Source: Mycobacterium sp. 1245805.9 (lineage in GTDB: Bacteria > Actinomycetota > Actinomycetes > Mycobacteriales > Mycobacteriaceae). Taken from it: 64,000 nucleotides of DNA. Under the pieces are notes generated by a model. That model had not been told where the DNA came from and made no database searches. It worked only from the letters and a program-made list of their open reading frames with translations. The stretch covers positions 28,470-92,469 of the forward strand of contig NZ_LZKR01000218.1 in the NCBI RefSeq assembly GCF_001672915.1, given 5' to 3'. The translations under genes and the position numbers were made by a program. Shown in pieces: positions 17,283-25,778 of this stretch (the first letter of the stretch is position 1; every line of letters starts with the position of its first letter).

Positions 17283-18317
17283 ACGGATTCTGCGCTGCGC
17301 GAGGTCGGCGTGAGGGGTGCCACTCGGTCGCAGGCACGGTCCGAAGGCGGTCCGCCTCGATGGATCGATGAAGACGACGTCGTCGGACTGGTGTCGTTGC
17401 CCGAGGCCATCGCCGCCATAAAGGGTGCGTACTTGCGCGCCGCGGCCGGCGAAGTCGTGGCGATGCCCAAGACGTTTGCCTCCTGGACCGGCGGGAGCAT
17501 GCACGCCATCGGGGCGATCGCGGTAGCAAGCGGGCTGGCGGTTTCGAAGACCTGGGCACACACCCCGGGTGGGGCTACTCCCCTGCTGGCCGCGTGGGAC
17601 GCGGGCACCGGCGAGTTGCTCGCGGTGATCCAGGCGTTCGCGCTGGGTCAATTGCGCACCAGCGCGATCACCGGGACGGCCACGTCGATCTTGGCCGCCG
17701 ACCGCTGCGAGCGGCTCGCCGTAATCGGCTCGGGCAAGCAGGCCGAGGGGCAGATCGCGGCCGTCGCCGCGGTCCGCGAAATCCACGACATCGCCGTCTA
17801 CAGCCCCACGGCCGAACACCGAACCTCTTTCGCGGCCAGGATCGCCGAGCGCTCCGGCATCACCGCGCGCGCGGCGGCATCGGTCGCGGAAGCGGTGGAT
17901 CAGGCCGATGTCATCGTCACGGTGACGCGTGCGACGGAGCCATTCATCAGCCCGTGGATGCTCGCCGAGCGCGTCCACATCAACGCCGTCGGCGCCATCA
18001 CGCCGGAACGCGCCGAGCTGGAGGCGGCGGTTGTGGCGCGGGCTCGACGGATCGTCGCCGACGACGTGGCGGCCGCGCGCCAACTCTCGCCACGCGAGCT
18101 GTCGGCAACGAACGCTGCCCATGTGGTGTCGCTCGGATCGGCGCTCGCCGCGGACGAGCGGCTCGATGGCGACGGCGTGACGATCTTCAAAGCACTTGGC
18201 ACCGGCATTTCCGACCTCGCGGTGGCCGAGATGGTGCTAGAGCGAGCGCTCGCGGCCGGTGTCGGGCGGCCACTGACTGTTTCATCCCGGACCAAGCCCA
18301 AGTTGTGGAGTAACTAA
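17274..18317 (+). CDS. Ornithine cyclodeaminase/mu-crystallin family protein
   Basis: 347 residues. The first 30 residues are variable; then DEDDVVGLVSLPEAIAAIKGAY begins the family fold. The Rossmann part has RLAVIGSGKQAEGQI (GxGxQAxxQ, with Lys before QA), and ITPERAELEAAVVARARRIVADD matches the family. Members reduce or cyclise imino acids, deaminate ornithine, or act as alanine/tauropine-type dehydrogenases with NAD(P). First gene of an operon of ring-cleavage-like enzymes, so an imine- or enamine-handling role is possible. The gene ends TAATG, sharing one base with the next start. A second ATG at 17277 cannot be excluded. Confidence 0.82.
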   Translation: MMNTDSALREVGVRGATRSQARSEGGPPRWIDEDDVVGLVSLPEAIAAIKGAYLRAAAGEVVAMPKTFASWTGGSMHAIGAIAVASGLAVSKTWAHTPGGATPLLAAWDAGTGELLAVIQAFALGQLRTSAITGTATSILAADRCERLAVIGSGKQAEGQIAAVAAVREIHDIAVYSPTAEHRTSFAARIAERSGITARAAASVAEAVDQADVIVTVTRATEPFISPWMLAERVHINAVGAITPERAELEAAVVARARRIVADDVAAARQLSPRELSATNAAHVVSLGSALAADERLDGDGVTIFKALGTGISDLAVAEMVLERALAAGVGRPLTVSSRTKPKLWSN

Positions 18318-19402
18318 TGTCATTGTTCGTCGATGTAACCGATCGCGCCGCTCCGGCCTCGCTGGACTTCTGGGACCCCGTGCTCATCACGAGGGCTGAG
18401 ATCGACGCGGAGGTTGACCGGCTCAGCCAGGCCCCGCGGCCGAAGAACGGGCGACGCGAGTCGCTGATCGTTCACCCGAAGGCGACGGCGCCGGGCAACG
18501 GTCTGGCGCCCGGGATCCGGGTGACGTTGTCGGTGCTGCTGCCCGGGGAAAGCACGGACCCGATTCGGCACAACGCGACGCAGGTCTCGTTCTGCATTGC
18601 CGGCGGCGGAACCGCCGTCGTGGGCGACAAGAAGTTCAGCTTCGGGCAGTTCGACGTGTGGAATCACCCGTCGTGGACCACGTATCGCCACATCAATGAC
18701 ACCGACGCCGCCCAGGTGCGGTTGAGCTACTCCAACGCGGCGCTGCTGGACCAACTCGGCGTGTACTTGGTGGAGGAGAATCCGTCGGATGAGCCCGCGG
18801 CCGCAGCGCGGGAAGCGGAGGAGTCCGGCGAGGGCAAAGAGAACCCGTTCGGCGTTTTCCAGCTGACCGACGAGGGCGCGTGGCTGATGCCCTATGAAAA
18901 GCTGATCGACCCACCCAACGTCGAAAGCCCCGCGCTGTACTGGCCGTGGCACCGCGTCAAAGACAACCTCGACAAGCTCACCGCCCTGGGACCCGAGTAT
19001 CGGGGCCGTCGCCTTTATTTGCTGTACAACCCCGCAACCGGGCGCACCAACGGCACCACGCCCAACTTTTTCGCGACCATTACCGTGCGGCCGCCGAAGA
19101 TCGTCGACCGCCCACACCGCCATGTGTCGGCCGCCATCAACTATTACTTCCACGGCCGCGGCCACAGCCTCGTCGCCGGCAAGCGCTATGACTGGGAAGC
19201 GGGCGACCTGATGTTGTCGGCGCCCGGCTGGGCCGTGCATCATCACGCCAGCGGTCCCGACGAACATGTGCACGAGCTCACGATCCAGGACCAGCCCTTC
19301 CACATCGCGCTCGAATCGCTTTTGTGGCAAGAGGATCTGAAGCGCCCCGCCCGAGTGCTGGGAGTCGAGTCGGGTTTCGTGACGAACCGGTCCGCGAAAT
19401 GA
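18317..19402 (+). CDS. Bicupin protein, gentisate-dioxygenase-like
   Basis: 361 residues with two cupin domains. The first (about 85-160) has LLPGESTDPIRHNATQVSFCIAGGGTAVVGDKKFSFGQFDVWNHPSW. The second (about 250-340) has DRPHRHVSAAINYYFHGRGHSLVAGKRYDWEAGDLMLSAPGWAVHHHAS, with several His that can hold Fe(II). This two-cupin layout and length are those of gentisate/1-hydroxy-2-naphthoate dioxygenases, so ring cleavage by O2 is a reasonable guess. The first domain has fewer obvious metal ligands, as in gentisate dioxygenases where only one half is active. It overlaps its neighbours by 1 and 4 bases. Confidence 0.72.
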   Translation: MSLFVDVTDRAAPASLDFWDPVLITRAEIDAEVDRLSQAPRPKNGRRESLIVHPKATAPGNGLAPGIRVTLSVLLPGESTDPIRHNATQVSFCIAGGGTAVVGDKKFSFGQFDVWNHPSWTTYRHINDTDAAQVRLSYSNAALLDQLGVYLVEENPSDEPAAAAREAEESGEGKENPFGVFQLTDEGAWLMPYEKLIDPPNVESPALYWPWHRVKDNLDKLTALGPEYRGRRLYLLYNPATGRTNGTTPNFFATITVRPPKIVDRPHRHVSAAINYYFHGRGHSLVAGKRYDWEAGDLMLSAPGWAVHHHASGPDEHVHELTIQDQPFHIALESLLWQEDLKRPARVLGVESGFVTNRSAK

Positions 19403-20298
19403 TCGCGCTGGCGCCCGACGAGTTGCGCGGTTCCTATCCGCCGCTTGTCACCCCGTTCGCCGATGGTCGCGTGGATCTCGAGACCTACGAGAAGTTGGTG
19501 GAGTTCCAGGTTCAGTCAGGCAGTCATGGGATCGTCGTGGCCGGCACCAGCGGTGAACCGGCGTTGTTGACGGTGGCCGAGCGAAAGGAATTGGCGGCCA
19601 CGGCGATCGGCGCGGCAGCGGGGCGGTTACCGGTGATGGTTGCCACCGGGGCCCCGTCGTTGGCGGAGACCGTCGAGCTGACCCGACACGCCGAGGACAT
19701 CGGCGCCGCCGCGGTGTTGGTGGTGACGCCGGCATTCACGCGTCCCCCGCAACGGGGTCTGATCGACTTCTATGAGGTCGTCTGCCGCAACACGAGCAAG
19801 CCCGTACTGCTGTATCACATACCCGTGCGTTCGGCCGTGTCGGTGACCGTCGACACCGTCGAGGCGATTGCCGAGCGGTGCGACAACTTCGTCGGCGCAA
19901 AACACGCGTCAACCGATCTGGCGTGGGTCACCGACGTTTTGCTGCGCGTAGGCCCGCAGTTCCGCATCTTTGTCGGGCTCGAGGAGGTCAGCCTGCCGAT
20001 GCTCGCCGTCGGCGCCGCCGGCATGGTGAACGCGGTCGCCAACGTCTTCCCGGCGCCGATCGCCGCCCTCTATCAAGCCGTCCAAGACGAGAAGCTCGCC
20101 GAGGCACAGCGATTGCATCAAGCGCTGTGGCAGCTCAACCAATCGGTGTTCTTTGACACCAACCCGATTCCGGTGAAGTACATGATGCGCCAGCGCGGAC
20201 TGATTCCCAGCAACGAAGAGCGTCTGCCCATGGCGCCCGCCACGCCCGAAGTCGAACGGCGCTGCGATGCGGTCCTGGCCGCTGCGGCCAACCTCTAG
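19399..20298 (+). CDS. DapA-family aldolase/hydro-lyase
   Basis: 299 residues from ATG at 19399 (ATGA overlap with the bicupin gene; the longer frame from 19324 lies inside it). A TIM-barrel of the dihydrodipicolinate synthase/N-acetylneuraminate lyase group: GSYPPLVTPFADGRVD, GIVVAGTSGEPALLT, the catalytic Tyr in LLYHIPVRS and the Schiff-base Lys in FVGAKHASTD. Catabolic members cleave or form pyruvate-containing acids after aromatic ring cleavage, for example hydratase-aldolases of the same family. In this operon that role is more likely than lysine biosynthesis. Confidence 0.82.
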   Translation: MIALAPDELRGSYPPLVTPFADGRVDLETYEKLVEFQVQSGSHGIVVAGTSGEPALLTVAERKELAATAIGAAAGRLPVMVATGAPSLAETVELTRHAEDIGAAAVLVVTPAFTRPPQRGLIDFYEVVCRNTSKPVLLYHIPVRSAVSVTVDTVEAIAERCDNFVGAKHASTDLAWVTDVLLRVGPQFRIFVGLEEVSLPMLAVGAAGMVNAVANVFPAPIAALYQAVQDEKLAEAQRLHQALWQLNQSVFFDTNPIPVKYMMRQRGLIPSNEERLPMAPATPEVERRCDAVLAAAANL

Positions 20299-20328
20299 CA
20301 CGGAAACGCCCAACGAAGGGAGATCGAC

Positions 20329-21081
20329 ATGACGCAGACCGTGACAGGAGCGGCATCCGCACCCGAAAGGACGCGGCGAATTCCCCCGCCGTCGGGCAGA
20401 CGGGAACCCTTGAAGGTAAACATCTTTGACTTCATGACCGGGGCGGCATCCCAACTGCTGCCGCTGTTCCCATACCATGACGCCGGCGCGATAGTGCCTA
20501 CCGGCTCAATCATGAGAGGCGATCCGAACGATAGCGCGTTCGGCCACTTCTTCCACTACAACACCGTCGAGGAAGTTGCGATCACGTTCGGATCCAACCA
20601 GGCCATGCTGCAGACCGGTCAGATCTTCGTCACCCAGCAACTGCATGGCGTGAACTCGTTCCTGCGCAATTCGGCCGATCCTGAAGCTTTCATCTTGATC
20701 ACCGTTACCCAGCACCAAGCTGAAGATGGAGATCAAGCCGAGGCAATCCTGTTCCGCTGCCAGAAATGTTCCGAGCAACTGGTGCGGTTCGACTACAACG
20801 CAAGCCCCAAAGGCGTCGAGGGTCATGACCCCACCCAGTGGGACGGCAGCCCGGACGATGAGGTGCAGATGTTCCCCACCATCTGGGGCAGCAATCGCGC
20901 GGCCCTGGCCTACGAGCCGGAATCAGCGCGCACCTGTCCCAAATGCGGGCATGTCAGTCCGCCCCATCCACACCACAAATGGGGCTGGAATCGCTACGTC
21001 GCACAGGTCCGCACGGCGGACTCGGCCAAGCGGGCCTTGCGCGCGGCGGCGGCGTCCGCGCAGGAAACCAAGGCGGTGTGA
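20329..21081 (+). CDS. 3-hydroxyanthranilate-dioxygenase-like cupin, metal-ligand-bearing subunit
   Basis: 250 residues, ATG at 20329 after GAAGGGAG. After a 25-residue leader, the cupin has FFHYNTVEEV (His76 and Glu82) and QLHG (His106). This gives the His-x5-Glu...His spacing of the Fe site in bacterial 3-hydroxyanthranilate 3,4-dioxygenase. Two CxxC knuckles follow (FRCQKCSE, 144/147; RTCPKCGH, 203/206), matching the second rubredoxin-like iron site of that enzyme. The spacing between the knuckles is longer than usual. The next gene encodes a related cupin without the catalytic ligands, so the two may form a heteromer. The ring substrate is unknown. Confidence 0.65.
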   Translation: MTQTVTGAASAPERTRRIPPPSGRREPLKVNIFDFMTGAASQLLPLFPYHDAGAIVPTGSIMRGDPNDSAFGHFFHYNTVEEVAITFGSNQAMLQTGQIFVTQQLHGVNSFLRNSADPEAFILITVTQHQAEDGDQAEAILFRCQKCSEQLVRFDYNASPKGVEGHDPTQWDGSPDDEVQMFPTIWGSNRAALAYEPESARTCPKCGHVSPPHPHHKWGWNRYVAQVRTADSAKRALRAAAASAQETKAV

Positions 21082-21083
21082 TC

Positions 21084-21647
21084 ATGGATCGGCGACGAAT
21101 GCTGCACGCGTTCAAAGCGGCTCAAGAAATCGGCAACTACGAGGAAGTCCCGGTGCTGCCGGCGAAGGTGGACCCACAGCTGTTCATGTCCCGCAACACC
21201 GTCCCCCAGCCGTTCTATCTCATCTGTGAGAAAGACACCGTTGTGGTGCAGATGGCGGGCACGGCCGAGATGTATCTCAAGGACTCCTCGGTCAACCGAT
21301 TCGCGATGGACGTCGGCGACCACGTTTACGTGCCAGCCGGCACCCCCCACCGCATCGTGCCGTCGGAAGAGAGCGTCCAGCTGCGCTACAAGGCGCGCAC
21401 CGCCGGGCTTGAAGGCATCGCATGGTACTGCCCCGGCTGCGACCGTGAACTGCACCGCTGCGAGTGGGACACCTCCGAAACCATCTCGCAGGACGTCTAT
21501 TTCGACGGCTGCCTCGCATTCAACGACGACGAGACACTCCGCCGCTGCAGTGGTTGCGGTGCCCAGCATCCACGCATCGACATGGAACCCTTCGCAGCTT
21601 GGAAGCCGCTCGCGGAGCAGTTGCGCGCCGAACTGCAGACCCAATAA
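21084..21647 (+). CDS. 3-hydroxyanthranilate-dioxygenase-like cupin, ligand-poor subunit
   Basis: 187 residues from ATG at 21084, two bases after the previous stop. Length and layout match bacterial 3-hydroxyanthranilate 3,4-dioxygenase: a cupin (VVVQMAGTAEMYL, VGDHVYVPAGTPHRIV) then WYCPGCDRELHRCEW and RRCSGCGAQHPRID, the paired CxxC iron site (Cys116/119 and 155/158). However, the segment that should carry the first catalytic His and the Glu reads PFYLICEKDTVVVQM, so both are missing; His89 remains. The protein is probably not a dioxygenase by itself. It may be the structural or regulatory partner of the preceding protein. Confidence 0.65.
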   Translation: MDRRRMLHAFKAAQEIGNYEEVPVLPAKVDPQLFMSRNTVPQPFYLICEKDTVVVQMAGTAEMYLKDSSVNRFAMDVGDHVYVPAGTPHRIVPSEESVQLRYKARTAGLEGIAWYCPGCDRELHRCEWDTSETISQDVYFDGCLAFNDDETLRRCSGCGAQHPRIDMEPFAAWKPLAEQLRAELQTQ

Positions 21648-21684
21648 CTCGACGGTCGTAAACCATCTAACGAAAGGCCGACTA

Positions 21685-21966
21685 ATGCCCACTTACCTGA
21701 CCACTCACCTGGCCCCCGGCCTGTCTGCCGACGAAATCGCGGGCAACGCACCGGATGTCGCGGAGTCGAAGTACGCCACATTTCAAAATCTGTACGTCGA
21801 CATGTACAGCGGCTTCCTTGTGACGATCTACCAAGCCGACAGCCGGGAAGACCTCGAACGGGAATTCGAGCGAGTGGGTTTCCCGTTCGACGAGATCCGG
21901 GAGATCCAGTTCGCGCTCGACGCGCCCGGCCTGCAGGCAATGGTCGAGGGCATTCCCACTTCATGA
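21685..21966 (+). CDS. Small DUF4242-like protein
   Basis: 93 residues from ATG at 21685, with AAAGG upstream. A compact alpha/beta protein (LTTHLAPGLSADEI, YSGFLVTIYQADSREDLEREFERVGFPFDEI) with no signal peptide or membrane helix. Its shape resembles the DUF4242 ferredoxin-like fold (nickel-binding SCO4226 group), but a true match needs a profile search. It overlaps the following gene by four bases (ATGA), so it is translated with the TAXI-like protein. No function can be assigned. Confidence 0.65.
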   Translation: MPTYLTTHLAPGLSADEIAGNAPDVAESKYATFQNLYVDMYSGFLVTIYQADSREDLEREFERVGFPFDEIREIQFALDAPGLQAMVEGIPTS

Positions 21967-22985
21967 CAACTGCTCGCCCAGGCGACCAGCGCTCTGACGG
22001 ACCCGCTCTCGACCGCCGAATCACCTTGACGCTGCAGGGTGATTGGGGCCAAGCCAACCTGCATCGCATCTGCGGGTGGTTGGCCCAGGAGGTCGGCGAC
22101 CGCTGCGAGCGGGGTTCAGAATTTTTCATCCGTTCCGGACGTGGGGGCGCCGACGCGATTCACGCCGTCCTGTCCGGCCAAGTCGACGTGGCGCTCATGA
22201 CCCCGACTGCCGCGATGGGGATGGTCGGCGCCGGCGCGGGGCCGCTGGCCGTCGAACGCGCCGAGCGGCTACGAGCGCTGGGCACTTTGCCCCAGCGAGA
22301 CCGCCTGGTCACCTGTGTGGACGCCGAGCTCGGCGTCGCATCGATGGAAGAGCTGGCATCGCAAATGCCGCAGTTGCGCATCGCCACCAGTCCCGACGAC
22401 GGCGTCAACCTGGTCGGTCTTGCAGCGCACCACCAACTGCGTGCGGTCGGTATCGAACCTGCCGCGCTGGACGCCGCCGGCGGTTCGTTCGTGTATGACG
22501 AGAGGCCGTTTCCCGCGATCGCCGCATTTCGCGATGGTGATGCCAATGTGCTTATCCACGAAGCGATCATGATGCCCGCCTGGCAGCGCATCACCGACCG
22601 CAAATCGGTGGTCTACCTCGACGCGGCCCCCTCGGTCATACAGGCCTTCGATGCCTGGCGCTGGCCGACGGCGATCGTCCCACAGGGCTACCTGCCGGGC
22701 CTCGAGCGCGACCTGACCGCACTGGAGTTCTCCGATTTTCTGCTCTTGTGCACGGATGCACTGCCCGACGACATCGCGGCACTGATCGCCTGGTGCATGG
22801 TCGCTACCCGCGACGCGCTCGAGGTGCAATATCGCCACATTCCACCGGAACGCAGCCCGCTGAGCTACCCGTTGGAGCCGCGAGCTATCGCCGCCGCGCC
22901 GATCGCGCTCCATCCGGCGGCCGCCAAGGCCTACGCGGCCTTCACCGAAGACCAACGCCCGACCCGGGCGCTGATCTGGGACTAG
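21963..22985 (+). CDS. TAXI/NMT1-like periplasmic-binding-fold protein without signal peptide
   Basis: 340 residues. The pattern FFIRSGRGGADAIHAVLSGQVDVALMTPTAAMGM is that of TAXI-type TRAP and NMT1/SsuA-type solute-binding proteins, where a small-molecule pocket lies between two lobes. No signal peptide or lipobox is present: it starts MTTARPGDQRSDGPALDRRITLTLQGDWG, so it should stay in the cytosol. No TRAP or ABC permease is encoded nearby. A cytosolic use of this fold would be as a ligand sensor, an enzyme (as in THI5/NMT1-like or decarboxylase relatives) or a carrier. Which one applies here is open. Confidence 0.55.
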   Translation: MTTARPGDQRSDGPALDRRITLTLQGDWGQANLHRICGWLAQEVGDRCERGSEFFIRSGRGGADAIHAVLSGQVDVALMTPTAAMGMVGAGAGPLAVERAERLRALGTLPQRDRLVTCVDAELGVASMEELASQMPQLRIATSPDDGVNLVGLAAHHQLRAVGIEPAALDAAGGSFVYDERPFPAIAAFRDGDANVLIHEAIMMPAWQRITDRKSVVYLDAAPSVIQAFDAWRWPTAIVPQGYLPGLERDLTALEFSDFLLLCTDALPDDIAALIAWCMVATRDALEVQYRHIPPERSPLSYPLEPRAIAAAPIALHPAAAKAYAAFTEDQRPTRALIWD

Positions 22986-23024
22986 ACCCACCCAATACAG
23001 TTGGAGAAAGGAACGTTTCGCCTC

Positions 23025-23774
23025 ATGACTGCCGCCGCCGGAGAATTGACCGCCGACTGGTTGACGGTGAGCACCGCCGACGGCCCTATGCGGCTTTACC
23101 GCGTGCGGCCCCGTCCCGGTGAAGCCGTGGAGCCTGCCGCGGCCGTCGTCGTGCTGCAGGAGGCCTTCGGCGTCAACGATCACATCCAGGACGTGACCCG
23201 CCGGCTCGCGGCGCAGGGATACCTGGCTGTGGCGCCCGACCTGTTCCACCGTTCGGGAATCGACACCGTCGAATACACCGACCGCGACACGGCAATGCGA
23301 CTGATCGGCGAGCTCGGAGCCGAACCGATCGTCACCGACGTCGGCGCCGTCCTCACGAACTTAGCTGAACACGAAGGCATCCCGGCGGACAGGACGGCGG
23401 TCGTCGGCTTCTGCTTCGGGGGCCGGGCCGCGTTCACCGCGGCCACGGCGCTCCCGGTGGCAGCGACGGTGGTCTTCTATGGACCGGGCATCGCCGGCGG
23501 GCCGCACGCCACTCTGGAGAAGGCGGCCAACATCAAGGGGCCGGTGTTGATGTTCGCCGGTGACGCCGACCCGACGATACCGGCGGAGGACCTGTCGGCC
23601 ATCCAAGCCGCAGCCCAGCGCCACGATTTGGACCTTCGGCTGGTCGTTTTCACCGGGGCGGGGCACGCCTTTCATTGCGACGCGCGACCGGCCCAGTATG
23701 TGGCCGACGCGGCCCACAAGGCCTGGGTCAACACCACTGAATTCCTGGCCGAGACCCTCAGAGCGCGGCCGTGA
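23025..23774 (+). CDS. Dienelactone hydrolase family protein
   Basis: 249 residues, ATG at 23025. Alpha/beta hydrolase of the DLH class: VVLQEAFGVNDHIQDVTRRLAAQGYLAVAPDLFHR at the N-terminal side, the nucleophile Cys in GFCFGGR, Asp in MFAGDADPTIP and His in GAGHAFHC. The Cys nucleophile is typical of enzymes that open dienelactones made during ring cleavage. The stop overlaps the GTG of the ferredoxin reductase gene. The operon context (dioxygenase-like cupins, aldolase) fits a lactone-opening step. Confidence 0.85.
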   Translation: MTAAAGELTADWLTVSTADGPMRLYRVRPRPGEAVEPAAAVVVLQEAFGVNDHIQDVTRRLAAQGYLAVAPDLFHRSGIDTVEYTDRDTAMRLIGELGAEPIVTDVGAVLTNLAEHEGIPADRTAVVGFCFGGRAAFTAATALPVAATVVFYGPGIAGGPHATLEKAANIKGPVLMFAGDADPTIPAEDLSAIQAAAQRHDLDLRLVVFTGAGHAFHCDARPAQYVADAAHKAWVNTTEFLAETLRARP

Positions 23775-24811
23775 GGAGCTCGGCCCCTGCCGCCATCGAT
23801 GCCGACGTGCTGATCATCGGCGCCGGTCCCAGCGGCCTGTTCGCCTCGTACTACGCAGGGCTGCGCGGGCTCAGCGTGGTGTTGCTGGATTCGCTGGAAC
23901 AGCCCGGCGGACAGCTCATGGCGCTCTACCCGGACAAACCCATCTATGACGTCGCCGGCCTTCCCGAGGTGATGGGGTCCGCGTTGGCGGCGTCGCTGAC
24001 GACGCAGGCCGAGCTTGCGAAACCCACCTGGCTCCTGGGTGAACAATCGGTGGAACTGGTTGCGGCGCCGCAGGATTGCGGCGAGTCCGAGGCCGCCGCG
24101 CGGCGATTCACGGTTGTCACTGACAAGGGACGTCGGATCAGCGTCGACGGGATCATCGTCGCCGCCGGCATCGGCAGCTTCCAAACCCGCCGGCTGAACT
24201 GCGCCGACGACTACCTGGACCGCGGTGTGCAGTACGCCCTGCGCAACGTCGCCTCCTACGTCGATGTCGACGTCGTGATCGTCGGCGGCGGTGACAGCGC
24301 GGTCGACTGGGCCAACATGCTGTGCCCTGTCGCCAGGTCCGTGACGTTGATCCATCGCCGACGCACACTGACCGCACATCCCAGGTCGGTCAACGAACTT
24401 CAAGAAAGCGGCGCCAGGGTGATCTTGGACAGCGAGGTCGTTGCCGCGCATGGCGAGCACTGGCTCGAAGCCATCACCATTCGTACGGGCGACGGTAGGG
24501 AAACGATTAAGACTCAAGCGGTGATTGCGGCATTGGGCCACGTCGCCAACCTGGGACCGCTGCTCAAATGGGGCCTCAGGATCGAAAGCCGGCAGATTGT
24601 CGTCGATTCCACCATGGCCACGAACATCCCGGGAGTGTTCGCGGTTGGCGACGTCACCGCCTACCCGGGGAAGGTCCGCATCATGGCCGTGGGATTCGGC
24701 GAAGCCGCGACGGCGGTGAACAACCTCGCGGCTCAACTTGATCCGGGGCAGCCGATCTTTCCTGGCCACTCGACCGAGTTGATGGCTCCCGCCACGGCGA
24801 GGGAGGGGTGA
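23771..24811 (+). CDS. Ferredoxin--NADP reductase, thioredoxin-reductase-like type
   Basis: 346 residues from GTG at 23771 (GTGA overlap). FAD motif DVLIIGAGPSGLFASYYAGLRG, then the two-Rossmann layout with NADPH motif VDVVIVGGGDSAVDWANML and the C-terminal GVFAVGDVTAYPGK. The CxxC of thioredoxin reductase is missing, as expected for the ferredoxin/flavodoxin reductase group. The ferredoxin gene follows four bases later, so this pair probably supplies electrons to an oxygenase. The nearest Rieske oxygenase is at 27.5 kb on the other strand, and P450s lie further on. Confidence 0.85.
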   Translation: MRSSAPAAIDADVLIIGAGPSGLFASYYAGLRGLSVVLLDSLEQPGGQLMALYPDKPIYDVAGLPEVMGSALAASLTTQAELAKPTWLLGEQSVELVAAPQDCGESEAAARRFTVVTDKGRRISVDGIIVAAGIGSFQTRRLNCADDYLDRGVQYALRNVASYVDVDVVIVGGGDSAVDWANMLCPVARSVTLIHRRRTLTAHPRSVNELQESGARVILDSEVVAAHGEHWLEAITIRTGDGRETIKTQAVIAALGHVANLGPLLKWGLRIESRQIVVDSTMATNIPGVFAVGDVTAYPGKVRIMAVGFGEAATAVNNLAAQLDPGQPIFPGHSTELMAPATAREG

Positions 24812-24815
24812 TCCC

Positions 24816-25157
24816 ATGACATATGTAATCGGACCCACCTGTATCGAAGAGCTCAACGGCTCGTGCGTTGACGCATGCCCGGTGGACTGTATCTATGAAG
24901 GTGAACGGCGCCGGTACATCCAACCCGAGGAGTGCATCGAGTGCGGGGCGTGCCTACCTGTCTGCCCGGTTGATGCGATAACGAGCGGCCCGAACTCGGC
25001 GCAGGAGTGGATGGAAGACAATGCGCGATTCTTCGACACGGCTCTTCCCGGCCGATCCGAGCCGCTGGGTTCGCCGGGCGGTTCGTCTTCGGTCGGCAAG
25101 ATCGGCGTCGACACCGAACTGACCTCAAACACACCGGCACCAGCTAGCCCCGCCTGA
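24816..25157 (+). CDS. Seven-iron ferredoxin (3Fe-4S/4Fe-4S)
   Basis: 113 residues. The first cluster region is CIEELNGSCVDACPVDC and the second is ECIECGACLPVCPVD, the [3Fe-4S]/[4Fe-4S] layout of mycobacterial and Streptomyces FdxA-type ferredoxins. A C-terminal tail of about 40 residues rich in Ser, Gly and Pro has no known role. It sits directly behind its reductase, and 12 bp before the CMD-like gene. The Rieske or P450 oxygenases of the neighbourhood are likely acceptors. Confidence 0.88.
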   Translation: MTYVIGPTCIEELNGSCVDACPVDCIYEGERRRYIQPEECIECGACLPVCPVDAITSGPNSAQEWMEDNARFFDTALPGRSEPLGSPGGSSSVGKIGVDTELTSNTPAPASPA

Positions 25158-25169
25158 GGAGGAAATTGC

Positions 25170-25778
25170 ATGACAGAGATTGATTCTGGGACAAAAGCGT
25201 CGGACACCGACGGAAACGAACGGCGACTCGCCGGAGTCCGCTTGATCGGATTCGAAGAGTTGGATCCCGCCGTGAGACAACGGCTTCAATCCAAGTTCGA
25301 TCGCCTCGGCTATCTCGGCGACTTTTTCCAGGTGACCGCCCACCAGCCGGAATCGCTGGCCGCGTTCATCGATTACACCGACGCCACCAAGCGCGCGCTG
25401 CCCGACGATCTGGCCGAGCTCGTCGCGCTGACGGTCGCCACCGCGACTGGAAACGACTACGAACGCCACCAACACGAGCGGCTGTCGGTAAAGCTTGGCC
25501 TCGGTAAGGAGTGGGTCGCCGCCGTGGAGCTGCTCGATCCCGATAACGCCGATCTCGCGCCGGCGCAACGGGATACGCAACGATGGGTGCTGGCGGTGCT
25601 CAAGGACTATGGGCGTGGCAGCCACACCGAGTTGGACGCGCTCGTACGAGGACTGGGCCCCAAGGACGCCGTCGCGGTCGCGTTGATGTGCGGTCGCTAC
25701 GTTGCACACGCAACCATCGCCAACAGCTTCGGCATTCAGCCTCCGGTTCCCTCGATTTTCGCAGCCGGCGACAGCTGA
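25170..25778 (+). CDS. Carboxymuconolactone-decarboxylase-like (AhpD fold) protein
   Basis: 202 residues from ATG at 25170 after AGGAGG. A CMD/AhpD helical fold is suggested by LPDDLAELVALTVATATGNDYERHQHERLSVKLGLGKEWVAAV. The CxxC peroxidatic pair of AhpD is replaced (TGNDYERHQH), so it is more like the decarboxylase/isomerase side of the family or a related protein. It closes the plus-strand operon. After it there are about 190 bp without a gene before the convergent amidohydrolase; no clear terminator hairpin was seen there. Confidence 0.7.
   Translation: MTEIDSGTKASDTDGNERRLAGVRLIGFEELDPAVRQRLQSKFDRLGYLGDFFQVTAHQPESLAAFIDYTDATKRALPDDLAELVALTVATATGNDYERHQHERLSVKLGLGKEWVAAVELLDPDNADLAPAQRDTQRWVLAVLKDYGRGSHTELDALVRGLGPKDAVAVALMCGRYVAHATIANSFGIQPPVPSIFAAGDS

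Noticed and set aside
23672..24856. A 394-codon minus-strand open frame
   Set aside because: Antisense to the ferredoxin reductase gene, which has complete FAD and NADPH motifs.
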